In this document: positions 35,297 to 44,366 of the stretch, piece by piece | Layout: every line of letters starts with the position of its first letter | How positions within the stretch are numbered: the first letter of the stretch is position 1 | Source of the DNA: Photobacterium toruni | Lineage (GTDB): Bacteria; Pseudomonadota; Gammaproteobacteria; Enterobacterales; Vibrionaceae | Direction of reading: 5' to 3' | Assembly: GCF_024529955.1 (NCBI RefSeq) | Contig: NZ_AP024856.1 | Coordinates: 62,001 to 126,000 of the forward strand | DNA length: 64,000 nucleotides | Notes under the pieces: generated by a model | The model's database searches: none | What the model was told of the DNA's origin: nothing | What the model saw: only the letters and a program-made list of their open reading frames with translations | Position numbers and translations under genes: made by a program

Positions 35297-36155
35297 GGGC
35301 TTGTTGCAAATAATCAAAGCAGGTAAATGAGACCTACAATTGACTCATTATTACTGGAAAACAACGTCAATATTGAAGAGACGATTAATAAAAGCGGATC
35401 TCTCCCGCACAATAGTTTGACGTTCATCATTGCGTAACCAAAAATCAAACTGCCCTTTGTTCAACATCCGTAATGATTCAAATCCCTGAATCGTTGACCA
35501 TGCACGTTTTCGTATTTTAAGTCCACCGGTGGCGACAATGAGTTTCTTAATAGGCGCGTGATCAGACTCGATACCATTATTGAGGTATTTTACTTGTCGC
35601 TGCTCAACATCCTCGCGTAATCGCCCCTCCTTCTTCAAACGGGCAATCGCATTAGCATAGGATGAATGCTTGTCTGTATTTAGCGTTTTAGGCTGATTAT
35701 TGATGCTGTAATGTCTTAGGCAACGCCTAAGAAACTGATAAGCGGCTTCTTTCTTGCGCTTTGGCGAAAAATAGAAATCTAGTGTTTCACCTTGCTTATT
35801 AATAGCGCGATACAGATAAAACCATTTTCCTTTTACTTTGACGTAAGTTTCATCGAGCTGCCACGAAGAGTCCATCCTGATGAATTGGTAACGATGTAAC
35901 TTCTTACGTAATGATGGAGCATATTCAATAAACCAACGATAAATAGTCGAACGATTCACTGCAATCCCTCGCTCCGCCAGCATATCGCTGAGATTTGCGT
36001 AACTCATTGGGGTCGAACCATACCAACGAAGACACCAAAGAATAATCTCAGGAGTAAAGTGTTTCCATTTAAATTCAGGATTAGCCATTGAGTTGCCAGA
36101 TTAAATGAGGAAAGAAACGATTCTGCGTTCAAGCTGAATTTTTTGCAACAAGCCC
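35297..36155 (-). mobile_element. IS6-family insertion sequence, copy 1
   Basis: 859 bp bounded by inverted ends GGGCTTGTTGCAAATAAT and its partner ATTTTTTGCAACAAGCCC. It has one full transposase gene. The flanking 8-mers (GTTTCTTG left, TTGTTAAT right) do not match, so this copy has no target duplication, indicating a later recombination or deletion at one side. It differs from copies 2 and 3 at two transposase residues. Confidence 0.9.
35351..36088 (-). CDS. IS6-family transposase (copy 1)
   Basis: 245 aa. DDE residues lie in DSSWQLDETYVKVKGKW, LNTDKHSSYANAI and YLNNGIESDHAPIKK, with the IS6 hallmarks WCLRWYGSTPMSYANL and RSTIYRWFIEY at the N-terminus. It differs from copies 2 and 3 by GETL/GEIL and KRKK/KRNK. 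It mediates replicative transposition and cointegrate formation. Confidence 0.93.
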   Translation of the reverse strand: MANPEFKWKHFTPEIILWCLRWYGSTPMSYANLSDMLAERGIAVNRSTIYRWFIEYAPSLRKKLHRYQFIRMDSSWQLDETYVKVKGKWFYLYRAINKQGETLDFYFSPKRKKEAAYQFLRRCLRHYSINNQPKTLNTDKHSSYANAIARLKKEGRLREDVEQRQVKYLNNGIESDHAPIKKLIVATGGLKIRKRAWSTIQGFESLRMLNKGQFDFWLRNDERQTIVRERSAFINRLFNIDVVFQ

Positions 36156-36412
36156 TTGTTAATGATGTTACCCGATCCTAAATTCTCACTTTTGGTGCTT
36201 TTCGCAAGCTAATTACTAAAAAAACAGGGTTATTCATCAGTTTATAAATTTGGTAATTATTACAGATGTTATGTTAAGTTAGTGGTTAAGTGCGTCGATC
36301 TAACTAGATATTAACAAAAAAGTTAATAACAGTGATTCATTGAATGAGTGGTATAGTTTTATCTAATTTAGGAACGTCGTTATTATTCCAAGCATTGCCA
36401 TTTGCGACTTAT

Positions 36413-36431
36413 GGGCTTGTTGCAAAAAATT
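36413..36431. repeat. Solo IS6 inverted-repeat end
   Basis: GGGCTTGTTGCAAAAAATT equals the first 19 bp of the transposase-proximal end of the three IS6 copies, then diverges. It lies 258 bp from the end of copy 1 with no element attached. Probably the scar of an IS6-mediated deletion, or the end of a related lost element. Confidence 0.55.
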
Positions 36432-36440
36432 AAAACAAAG

Positions 36441-36475
36441 AAAAAAGCTTTGCTCGTAAGCAAAGCCAAAATAAG
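36441..36475 (-). terminator. Terminator of the auxiliary T6SS operon
   Basis: GCTTTGCT-CGTA-AGCAAAGC forms a perfect 8-bp stem with a tetraloop. On the minus strand it is followed by TTTTTTC. It lies just after the last gene of the hcp-vgrG operon. Confidence 0.8.
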
Positions 36476-36481
36476 GGATCA

Positions 36482-36808
36482 TTATTTATTTTTCTGGGGC
36501 TCTAATGGCGTACTACGATAATCATTACCCGCTAAAATATCATAGTGAATTACGGTATCATCTTTAAATTTGGAAAAATCAAAGTAAACAGTTCTTCGAG
36601 CAGCACTTTTTTTAGTCGAAATATTGACATCATTTGCAAAGATTACGCAGCTAATATAGTCTTTCCACGTACCATCTTTGTAATTATTCCTAACAACATT
36701 GCATCTTTTGGCCTTAATTTTAGAATCAAGCTTGATTGGCTTATCATCTCTTAATATGCTCGGTGAGATAGTTACCACCTTACAGAACGCTGTAAGGCGA
36801 TAAGCCAT
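36482..36808 (-). CDS. Hypothetical protein after the DUF2931 gene
   Basis: 108 aa, basic, with no clear signal peptide (MAYRLTAFCKVVTISPSILR). It overlaps the DUF2931 stop (TAATG) and so is coupled to the effector/immunity genes. It may be an accessory or second immunity factor for the lipase effector; no family recognised. Confidence 0.5.
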   Translation of the reverse strand: MAYRLTAFCKVVTISPSILRDDKPIKLDSKIKAKRCNVVRNNYKDGTWKDYISCVIFANDVNISTKKSAARRTVYFDFSKFKDDTVIHYDILAGNDYRSTPLEPQKNK

Positions 36809-37545
36809 TATTGAAGTTGATCTACAGTATAATTCTTCGATGTATATATCTTATTTACCTTATCCCAAGGGATCGGGACTAGTGTTGCATTAGCTTTTTT
36901 AGCTCTTTTTAAAACAGAATTTCTAGTCTGATTATGATCGGAATAAGTACTCCCATTATAATCAGTATTAGGCGTCGCGATGGGAGATAGCTCTGTGACA
37001 TAAGTATATTTACCACACCCCTCTAACCATACTTTTACTTGGCCGTTAGGTAGAAAACCAAAATCAAATGTCGTTTGGTAGCAAGAGCGACGAATACCAT
37101 CAGCTTCAACTCGGTTTTGTTTTTTATACATCAGCACTTTCATTTTTGGCGTGACATTTAGTTCTGTGATATAAAATTTTGCATCAAACAAGGATGTCCA
37201 ATAGAGCACTATTTTATCGGGTAAATGGTTGGTGTATTGGACTTGTCTATATCCACCCATAGTCGCAAAAGCTAAGGGTAATCCATAGCCATCATAATTG
37301 GGTAGAAACTCTTTCACGCGTTTTAGGCCACTGACCGTCATAAACTGACTATGAGTATGTAAAATAGAAGTCCAATCTTCTGTTTTATTAATACCATAGG
37401 CTTTGGTGACTCTTACTGGATAAAATGATGGCATGGCATAAGCCACCGTCCAATCAGGTACCTCATCAGGTACTCGTTCTTTATTTATCACGCCACATCC
37501 ACCCAGAAAAAGGGAGAATATCACTGTTGATATAATGGTTTTCAT
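36808..37545 (-). CDS. DUF2931-family lipoprotein, probable immunity to the Tle1-like effector
   Basis: 245 aa with a lipoprotein signal (FLGGCG). The segments WTVAYAMPSFYPVRVTKAYG, YRQVQYTNHLPDKIVLYWTS and LPNGQVKVWLEGCGKYTYV are typical of DUF2931 proteins, which are often found next to T6SS phospholipase effectors. An immunity protein against a periplasm-acting lipase must face the periplasm, as a lipoprotein does. It follows the effector by 0 bp. Confidence 0.75.
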   Translation of the reverse strand: MKTIISTVIFSLFLGGCGVINKERVPDEVPDWTVAYAMPSFYPVRVTKAYGINKTEDWTSILHTHSQFMTVSGLKRVKEFLPNYDGYGLPLAFATMGGYRQVQYTNHLPDKIVLYWTSLFDAKFYITELNVTPKMKVLMYKKQNRVEADGIRRSCYQTTFDFGFLPNGQVKVWLEGCGKYTYVTELSPIATPNTDYNGSTYSDHNQTRNSVLKRAKKANATLVPIPWDKVNKIYTSKNYTVDQLQ

Positions 37546-39639
37546 TTACTGTCCTTGTTTACATTCAAAAATTTCACGAAGAGCGATACTGCCATCGTCC
37601 TTATAAAATTGATGATTAGCTATCCCACCATCTGCTGAATGGTGAATAAGGTCGTTATCCATAAAATCTTGTAAGCGTTTATCGTTACACAGCGATTTTA
37701 CAATCTTATCTATTTCACCATCTTTAGCGGCATTTAAGATCGTTTCGCAATATTGACCAAAAGGTATAGAGCCAATTGTTTGTGGAACAATGTAAGTTGG
37801 AAAATCTTTATTATTCCAGACATCACCATCTTCGATTTTATCATCCAATGGCACACCATAATAGCTCGCTAAACCAAACATTAAGCGTAAATACAAGCGG
37901 GATAATTCGCCATGAGCCACGCGTCGATAATACAGTTTGGTGGTAATTTGCTTTTGATCACCACTCAAGGGGGTGATATCACTTTTGACTGTAAAATTTT
38001 GGGCTTTCCAGCCCATAGTAACTTCTTTTTCTTGGTGCTGTTTAAGGTCGTCTTCAAAACGTTTTTGGGTTCTTTTGAGTTCAAAATCAAAGAAACGGCC
38101 TCTTTGAGTCAGGGTTTTTATGCACTTATTCTCTAGTAATGGTAATAAGTACCCTTTATCGAGTGCGGCAGATGCATAATAACCGCCGCCAATATCAGAG
38201 TGACAGCCAGGCACTTCAAGCTCGATAAAATTTGACGCGGGATTGAATTTATTTAAACAAAAATTATAGCGGTATTCCGCTTTTCGGCTTGCGGTTAAAT
38301 GAACCGCATGCTTAACACGCGCAGGGTCTAGCCATAATCGTACATTTCCTGTTTTATCATTGTGGGGAGATGTATCAAATGTTGCGAAGTCGGTGATTGC
38401 CGCTACCGTATCAAATATTCCTGCAAAAGTGATTTCACAAGAATGGTTGTGTTGCCAGTCAAAGTTAACTGCAAAGTTAATATTGTTATCTTGGCAAGCT
38501 TTAATCATTTGAGTCGCAAACTTCCCTTCTTTACCTTCTAACACAAGGTTAATAAAATGCCGTGCCGCCGCCGCACCTCGACTAAAACCCCATACGTCTA
38601 ATTCAACTTTTTTAATACCATCATATGCATCAAAAACATCTAATATTCCAGAGTGTATATCCTTTAAATTTTTACATAATTGTTTAATCCCTGTCTCGGA
38701 TTTTTGGGTGACACCATAATCACCAATGCCAAGCCCTTGTCCGAGAAATACTCCGCGCAGTAATGATTCATCAGCGGGGGCGATATCGGTACTGTTACCT
38801 GTACCAATCCCTGTGATGTACTCACCGTGATAAAAAATCCGTTCTTTTTTATTTGGTGTCATTATTGTTGGATAACGTTCAAACAGCTTCTGAATATTGG
38901 TATGCTCATTGGCGGCACTACCTGTAACTTCATAAACTTCAACACATTGGTTTTCGTCAGGTTTGTTTTCAATAGGAATTCGAAACTTTTCATGTTGAGG
39001 GTATTGAAAGCAGTGGTCATCTAAATCTTTAATGGGAATACGGCCGTTGTGACTCGCTATTTCAAAACGAGATTTCCACAGTGGGGTGAATCTTTTTATC
39101 TGCTCTAGCCCCCAATCTGAACTATAAGTATTATTTCCTGTGCCGTCGAAAAACAGACCAACACGAAGTGTAATGTAATTAAAACCTTTTACTTTAATCA
39201 CATAGCTGGCATTCGTGATTAAATGAACCTCGCCTCCAGCCTTGGCGATATGCTTAGGTGGCAATGTTTGAGTGGATTCTAATTCAACAAAATCTCCCGT
39301 AGTGGCCGTGATTAATTGTTTGGTAGCATTGTTATGTCCTAGCGATTTTAAACGTTGAATGACATTATCTGGCTCACCATCAAGAGGGGTGCGTTGTTGT
39401 AACTCTTCTAACCATGTCGCATTATCAAACACAATTGAAACTGGGCCGGAAGCAAGTGACCTCAACACAACAGGCTTATCTGTAAGCTGTATGATAAATA
39501 CAGTGCCTGATGCATCGGTTAATCGACCACTGATGTTTTTAAAAGGAACGTTATGCTCGTCCACAAACATTAACTCAATCCAGTATTTCATTTTCTCACA
39601 CGGAATACAGAATGGACTTGTACCTGTTGGGCTACTCAT
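37546..39639 (-). CDS. T6SS phospholipase effector, Tle1-like (DUF2235 alpha/beta hydrolase)
   Basis: About 697 aa from ATG 39639, which overlaps the adaptor gene by ATGA and follows AGGGA; a TTG-initiated start 18 bp upstream is possible. DUF2235 hallmarks: RVGLFFDGTGNNTYSSD near residue 160, the nucleophile elbow DVWGFSRGAAAARHF (GxSxG), FAGIFDTVAAI with the acidic residue, and PGCHSDIGGGYY with the His-Asp. Tle1 effectors degrade membrane phospholipids in the target periplasm. Loaded through VgrG by the DUF4123 adaptor encoded just upstream. Confidence 0.88.
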   Translation of the reverse strand: MSSPTGTSPFCIPCEKMKYWIELMFVDEHNVPFKNISGRLTDASGTVFIIQLTDKPVVLRSLASGPVSIVFDNATWLEELQQRTPLDGEPDNVIQRLKSLGHNNATKQLITATTGDFVELESTQTLPPKHIAKAGGEVHLITNASYVIKVKGFNYITLRVGLFFDGTGNNTYSSDWGLEQIKRFTPLWKSRFEIASHNGRIPIKDLDDHCFQYPQHEKFRIPIENKPDENQCVEVYEVTGSAANEHTNIQKLFERYPTIMTPNKKERIFYHGEYITGIGTGNSTDIAPADESLLRGVFLGQGLGIGDYGVTQKSETGIKQLCKNLKDIHSGILDVFDAYDGIKKVELDVWGFSRGAAAARHFINLVLEGKEGKFATQMIKACQDNNINFAVNFDWQHNHSCEITFAGIFDTVAAITDFATFDTSPHNDKTGNVRLWLDPARVKHAVHLTASRKAEYRYNFCLNKFNPASNFIELEVPGCHSDIGGGYYASAALDKGYLLPLLENKCIKTLTQRGRFFDFELKRTQKRFEDDLKQHQEKEVTMGWKAQNFTVKSDITPLSGDQKQITTKLYYRRVAHGELSRLYLRLMFGLASYYGVPLDDKIEDGDVWNNKDFPTYIVPQTIGSIPFGQYCETILNAAKDGEIDKIVKSLCNDKRLQDFMDNDLIHHSADGGIANHQFYKDDGSIALREIFECKQGQ

Positions 39640-40409
39640 GAGATTTTCCCTAACCAATGTTGTAGTTCTTGTTGTTCATCAATGTCTAAATGTAATCGCT
39701 CAATGACCAGAGTGAAGGATATTTGGGTCTGTTGTATTAATTGAGCGATCACCCAAAACTCCAAAGACGCTTTTTTTATCAACGAGCTACCTTGGTTAAA
39801 TAAGAGAGTTAAATCAGATTCTGTCTTATTCAGTTTCGCCATTAACTCTGGAATAGTTTGCCAAAGTCGTCGTGAGACACAATAGGCGTGGTTGTTGATG
39901 TTATACAGCTCAGTAAAGTCATCATTTTCAATTATCCACCACGGCGCTTCTTGTAAAGAAAACCGCTCTGGGTAAGCATTTTCAAAAAGTGTATATTTCC
40001 CAGAGATCATCACATAAACCCGTTGTGCAGCCCCCAGTAATTTTGCCTGTCTTTCTATAGAACTGTTGTAATAAACCGCATTAAAAATATGAGGGTCATA
40101 AAAACGAAACATCACGTTTTCACCTTGATAACCCGCTAAGAGCAAGGAGCGTAAATGGGCAATAAGTGTCTGATATGATAGCGACTCAAATAGAATACCT
40201 TTAGACAGTAAAGATTCATCTAGATGAGTGTGATTGTCAGTGATAGGGATCACCCAAGGGGAGACGTCGACCAAATCATAAAAAGGTTGAGAGGCAAACA
40301 GGGGCTCAGCGCCTTCTAGATAGCTCGCTCCATTGTGTAACACTGCTTTATATGTATCGTGATTAATGAGCCAATATAAAGGGAGATTATTTTCTATTTT
40401 ATTCAACAT
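39636..40409 (-). CDS. DUF4123 T6SS adaptor (Tap/TEC chaperone)
   Basis: 257 aa. DUF4123 pattern: LYWLINHDTYKAVLHNGASY at the N-terminus, PFYDLVDVSPWVIPITDN, then HLRSLLLAGYQGENVMFRFY and the FNAVYYNSSIERQAKLLGAA region. Adaptors of this family load a specific effector onto the VgrG tip without being secreted. Encoded between vgrG (1-bp overlap) and its presumed cargo (4-bp overlap), so stoichiometric coupled expression is likely. Confidence 0.88.
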   Translation of the reverse strand: MLNKIENNLPLYWLINHDTYKAVLHNGASYLEGAEPLFASQPFYDLVDVSPWVIPITDNHTHLDESLLSKGILFESLSYQTLIAHLRSLLLAGYQGENVMFRFYDPHIFNAVYYNSSIERQAKLLGAAQRVYVMISGKYTLFENAYPERFSLQEAPWWIIENDDFTELYNINNHAYCVSRRLWQTIPELMAKLNKTESDLTLLFNQGSSLIKKASLEFWVIAQLIQQTQISFTLVIERLHLDIDEQQELQHWLGKIS

Positions 40410-42439
40410 TAACTTTGCTCCTCTAGAGGACAGGTTTTCACCATAGGAACATTAGCTTTTTCTGCTTTCATGAATGCGGTAATAGAAACTATAGCTGTAG
40501 GTATTAATGCCACAGCAGCTTCGACCGCACCAGGTAATAATGGCGAAACACCCGCATAGCCAGAGCCGCTGCCTGCACTCCCTCCTGAGTTTAAATTCAC
40601 TGCCGTCCCGACCAATGACACACCCGACGCGTCTATTTTGATAAAGCTACCGCCTGCTTTTAATGTAATTTCAGCACCAGCTTCAATCACAACTTTATTA
40701 CCGGCTTTAATATGAATCTCATTCCCCGCATCGACTAATATCGCTTTACCTTGTTTAAGATGCAAAGTGCCATCGATCATCAATGTTTGATCACCTTTAA
40801 TATGGTGACGACTTTCACCATCAACCGTTAAATGATCATTCATTTTTATCTGGGTAAAGCGCTCATTTTCTACATCAAGGTGTAAATCATGTTTAATGTT
40901 ATCGGTACGGTCATTTTCAACTAAGACATTGACATCTTTTTGCGCTCGAACGTAAATTTCTTCTTTACCTGCTTGGTCTTCAAAACGTAGTTCGTTATAG
41001 CCATCACCTTGATGAGTTTCAGTGCGTAAAACAGTACGTGTTTTGTGGGCGGGTAACTCATAAGGGGGTTGGTTCGTCGCGTTATAGGTGCGACCTGTAA
41101 TAATAGGCTGATCGGGATCGCCTTCTAAAAAGTCAACGATAACCTCATGGCCAACACGAGGCAGGGCAACCATACCATATTGGCTACCCGCCCAACCTTG
41201 AGATACTCGCACCCAACAACTCGCGTTATCATCACTGTTACTGTAACGATCCCAAGGAAATTGAAGTTTGACTCGCCCAAATTCATCACAATAAATCTCT
41301 TCACCTTCGGGGCCAACAACCAGCGCGATTTGTGGGCCATCAACGGTGGGTTTGGCATTAAACGGCGGGCGCCAAGGACGATGAGCGGCAATGACAACAA
41401 ACTCATTATTATAGGTTGTTGCGCCTTCACCACCGGCTTCTTCTAATGCTTGGGGTTGAGTGCCAACATGGGTGACAGCGATGATCAACCAATCACGATT
41501 ACAGGTTTCATCATCATGCTCTTGCAGCGTAAATTTCACGCCGGGAAGAATAGTGGGTACATTACTTTTGGCATTCGCGGTCTGGGCATCGCGTCGAAGA
41601 GATTCAATTCGAAACTGCACAAAAGGTTTACCACTGGCATCGTCTTTATAACGACCTGGGTAATCAAAATGCTCATACGTGGCTTGTTGATAATCTGCTT
41701 CTTTAGCTGCTGATGTTTGCAAAAAACTATAAGCCGGCTTTTTAAAGCTGTAGTCTTTTAGCTGAGCGGATGATGAACTAATTTGGGTGTTACGCGAAAA
41801 AGTTCGAATAAAAGGCACGCTACTGCTACCACCACTGCGGCTATTGTAAGCTAGGGGCTCAGCTAAACGGGTTACTGTTTGGGTATCGTCACTAAAGATA
41901 AGAGTATTTTTGTTATTGTCGTGATTGAAGTAATAAAAAACCCCTTCTTCTGCGGCAATTCTATCGATAAAGGCTAAATCACTTTCACGGTATTGCACGC
42001 AATATTCACGCTGTACTAATTGGCGGCTGATTGCAAAACTATAATCATTAATGCCCATTTCTTGCAACAAGATAGAGATAATTTCTGGCACTGTTTGTGT
42101 TTGAAAAATACGGCTATTTTGACGCAAGGCTAACCGCGCCAAAGGTGGTACAAATTCAACGTGATAGATTGTGTGGCTATGGCCGGTATCGCCCTGAGTG
42201 AATTGGCGCACAATACCATGCCATTGCTGTTGTAATTCACCCTGCTGCCAAACTGTCAGAACCGCATTACGATCAATAGTTTCAAGCGGCGTTAAACTGG
42301 GATTGCGGCTGGCTAAATCGATTGTAAAAGAAAAAGGTAAAGACAAAGTGTCGTTGCCTTTAAATTCAGTCACAGCAAATGTTGATGCATCAAGTCCTTC
42401 AACCGTGAAGGTAAATTGTAATCCTGTTTGTTGTGCCAT
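40409..42439 (-). CDS. vgrG: T6SS spike protein VgrG
   Basis: 676 aa. gp27-like N-terminal part (LQFTFTVEGLDASTFAVTEF, FIDRIAAEEGVFYYFNHDNN), OB-fold/gp5 part (VVGPEGEEIYCDEFGRVKLQ, WVRVSQGWAGSQYGMVALPR, GHEVIVDFLEGDPDQPIITG) and the C-terminal beta-helix (GDQTLMIDGTLHLKQG, IHIKAGNKVVIEAGAEITLK). A short hydrophobic tail without an effector domain follows, so cargo is delivered through the adaptor. Located 109 bp after hcp, past a terminator, so expressed by read-through. Confidence 0.95.
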   Translation of the reverse strand: MAQQTGLQFTFTVEGLDASTFAVTEFKGNDTLSLPFSFTIDLASRNPSLTPLETIDRNAVLTVWQQGELQQQWHGIVRQFTQGDTGHSHTIYHVEFVPPLARLALRQNSRIFQTQTVPEIISILLQEMGINDYSFAISRQLVQREYCVQYRESDLAFIDRIAAEEGVFYYFNHDNNKNTLIFSDDTQTVTRLAEPLAYNSRSGGSSSVPFIRTFSRNTQISSSSAQLKDYSFKKPAYSFLQTSAAKEADYQQATYEHFDYPGRYKDDASGKPFVQFRIESLRRDAQTANAKSNVPTILPGVKFTLQEHDDETCNRDWLIIAVTHVGTQPQALEEAGGEGATTYNNEFVVIAAHRPWRPPFNAKPTVDGPQIALVVGPEGEEIYCDEFGRVKLQFPWDRYSNSDDNASCWVRVSQGWAGSQYGMVALPRVGHEVIVDFLEGDPDQPIITGRTYNATNQPPYELPAHKTRTVLRTETHQGDGYNELRFEDQAGKEEIYVRAQKDVNVLVENDRTDNIKHDLHLDVENERFTQIKMNDHLTVDGESRHHIKGDQTLMIDGTLHLKQGKAILVDAGNEIHIKAGNKVVIEAGAEITLKAGGSFIKIDASGVSLVGTAVNLNSGGSAGSGSGYAGVSPLLPGAVEAAVALIPTAIVSITAFMKAEKANVPMVKTCPLEEQS

Positions 42440-42504
42440 GATGTTACCTCAATTAAACCTATGCTAAAGCGATGAATGAATGCCTTAGCACAGGCATAAA
42501 CGAC

Positions 42505-42532
42505 AAAAGCCCGCACTGGAGGCAGTACGGGC
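42505..42532 (-). terminator. Terminator between hcp copy 1 and vgrG
   Basis: GCCCGTACTG and CAGTGCGGGC (minus strand) form a 10-bp stem with GT pairs, followed by TTTTG. The same structure lies after hcp copy 2 (58530-58555). It explains high Hcp relative to VgrG expression. Confidence 0.82.
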
Positions 42533-42548
42533 AATAATTATTTGATTC

Positions 42549-43067
42549 TTACGCTTCTAGCGGGGCGCGCCAGTCATCAGCACCAGATGTGCCAGAAACC
42601 GTGTGATCCCAATTAATTTTGCGGTAAGCCATTGAGATTTCGATCAGCTGAGTGAAATCAGCTTTGGTTGAATCTTGGCAATGTGGCATTTGATTGTCGA
42701 TATTCACAATTGTTGCATCAGTTAATGTGGTTGTGAAGTAATGCTCTTGCTTACCTTCAACAGAAGTGCGGTACCACTTAAGTTCAACCGTTGGCAGCAT
42801 TTCACCAGAAGCCAATGAGTTATACATTAGCGGTACGGCTTTGTTCAATGCCACGGTGAATTTGAAAGGCTTATGGACACGCTGACCAGCAGGTTGACCT
42901 GATTGTGGATCAGTTGGCACGGTTACAATGTGCTTAAACTCTTGCACCAGCATCTGGTCTTCATGACCTTCAACATAAATGTTACCGACAGAATCAGCGG
43001 TAAATGAACCCGCAGTGATGTTGCCCTGAGTGCGACCTTGGATAGAAATATAACAAGGAGTTGGCAT
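42549..43067 (-). CDS. hcp: T6SS tube protein Hcp, copy 1
   Basis: 172 aa, the canonical Hcp length. MPTPCYISIQGRTQGNITAG, VEGHEDQMLVQEFKHIVTVP, KPFKFTVALNKAVPLMYNSL, VELKWYRTSVEGKQEHYFTT and KINWDHTVSGTSGADDWR are nearly superimposable on V. cholerae Hcp. Hexameric rings stack to form the secreted tube. The ATG is preceded by AGGACATTACA. A sigma-54-type promoter lies 60 bp upstream. Confidence 0.97.
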   Translation of the reverse strand: MPTPCYISIQGRTQGNITAGSFTADSVGNIYVEGHEDQMLVQEFKHIVTVPTDPQSGQPAGQRVHKPFKFTVALNKAVPLMYNSLASGEMLPTVELKWYRTSVEGKQEHYFTTTLTDATIVNIDNQMPHCQDSTKADFTQLIEISMAYRKINWDHTVSGTSGADDWRAPLEA

Positions 43068-43126
43068 TGTAATGTCCTAGTTTAATTAGAAAAACGTAGA
43101 GATAACTACGAAAACGCATCTAATTA

Positions 43127-43142
43127 AGCAGGTTTTATGCCA
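43127..43142 (-). promoter_or_regulatory. Sigma-54-type (-24/-12) promoter of hcp copy 1
   Basis: On the minus strand TGGCAT-N5-CTGCT matches the -24/-12 consensus TGGCAC-N5-TTGCA, including the invariant GG and GC with 10-bp spacing. It lies ~60 bp before the ATG. Hcp operons of vibrios depend on RpoN and the activator VasH. Confidence 0.72.
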
Positions 43143-43194
43143 ATCATTAAGCTATTGATATTAATGTGATTTTAAATACTCTCATCAGAATCAA

Positions 43195-43246
43195 GCAGGT
43201 TATTGCCTAAGTTAAGCAAGAACTTGCCCACTGAGCGATAATTTGC
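43195..43246. promoter_or_regulatory. Three GCAA-N4-TTGC-like sites upstream of hcp copy 1 (enhancer)
   Basis: Sites start at 43195 (GCAGGTTATTGC), 43216 (GCAAGAACTTGC, perfect) and 43235 (GCGATAATTTGC), spaced 21 and 19 bp, about two helical turns. They lie 53-104 bp upstream of the -24 element, where bacterial enhancer-binding proteins act. hcp copy 2 has the same trio. Confidence 0.62.
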
Positions 43247-43490
43247 CCGTAAAAATATATTTGTTGAATGTTAAATAATCTAAATATTCCGACTGATAGA
43301 TAATTATAAATTACGTTAATTGAATATGAATGAGCATGTTATCTAAATGATGATGGCACTAATATTTTTAGGGTATACTCCAATGAAACCAGTCCACTTT
43401 AGCTCTCACCCCGCATTGTATCATTAAAGAAACCATCTATAATAAACCGATTAAAGAAACCAACTTAAATTGAACCAATAGGTGATGATA

Positions 43491-44093
43491 ATGCTGATCC
43501 GTGCTTACCTTCGTGCCTCAACTACCGAGCAAGATGCCCAACGGGCAAAAGAAGAACTCAAAGCTTTTGGGGTGAAGTTTAATCATCGTATTGCGGGTTA
43601 TTACATCGAGAACCAATCTGGTATCAAACTTGAACGTCCAGAACTCAACAAGTTGATCGAAGATAGTGAAACCGGTGATGTGTTGCTGATTGAAAAGATG
43701 GACCGTCTAACACGTTTACCCTGGGGAGAATGGAAAACCTTAAAAGCACGCATTATGGCCAAAGGTTTAGTGATAGTCGTAGCCGATCAATCGATGACTC
43801 ATACCGTGTTCAGTTCTGGCGAGCAAAACAGCATTACTCTGGCCTTAACTGAATTTATGTTGGATTTAGGCGCGGCCATGGCCCGTGATGATTATGAAAC
43901 CCGTCATAAGCGTCAAGCACAGGGTATTGAGAAAGCCAAAGCTGCTGGTAAATATCGTGGCCGCCAACCTAATTTAGCCTTACATCAGGATATTTTAGAT
44001 CAACTCACATTAGGTCGTAGTTATTCGCAGATTCAAGAGAAGTTAGGCTGTAGCCGGGCGACAATTGCGAAGGTAGTAAAGATTGATTTTTAA
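43491..44093 (+). CDS. Serine recombinase of the resolvase/invertase family
   Basis: About 200 aa from ATG 43491 (AGGTGA upstream; in-frame GTG/ATG at 43482/43485 also possible). The catalytic N-terminus reads LIRAYLRASTTEQDAQRAKE, with Ser in the YxRxST motif, followed by LIEKMDRLTRLPWGEWKTLK. The C-terminal helix-turn-helix is GRSYSQIQEKLGCSRATIAK. It may be a transposon resolvase or DNA invertase; a paired site was not found. It separates the hcp promoter region from the IS3 remnant. Confidence 0.88.
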   Translation: MLIRAYLRASTTEQDAQRAKEELKAFGVKFNHRIAGYYIENQSGIKLERPELNKLIEDSETGDVLLIEKMDRLTRLPWGEWKTLKARIMAKGLVIVVADQSMTHTVFSSGEQNSITLALTEFMLDLGAAMARDDYETRHKRQAQGIEKAKAAGKYRGRQPNLALHQDILDQLTLGRSYSQIQEKLGCSRATIAKVVKIDF

Positions 44094-44147
44094 ATGACTT
44101 TTTTCGTTATGGAAATACGACAAACATAAGCATGAATTAGACTAAGT

Positions 44148-44241
44148 CAGACCCCACCAATATAATGGTGGTTTGACACCGAATGAATCAGCATGCAGAT
44201 TTAATAATGAATACAAACCTGTGGCCAATTTTACTTGACCA
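44148..44241 (+). mobile_element. Terminal remnant of an IS3-family element
   Basis: These ~94 bp (ACCCCACCAATATAATGGTG ... TTTTACTTGACCA) match, with a few changes, the reverse complement of 60836-60935, the orfB end of the degenerate IS3 at 60836-62082. No other IS3 sequence is attached here. Confidence 0.75.
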
Positions 44242-44366
44242 CTACAGTTTTCTTGGTAAGGGCTTTGTAATACTAATAAGTAGTTAAAAGTAAATTACTT
44301 ATACCTAAGTCATTGATGTTTAATCAACACAAAACTAAAAATTCACGATAACTTGTTTCTTGGTAC

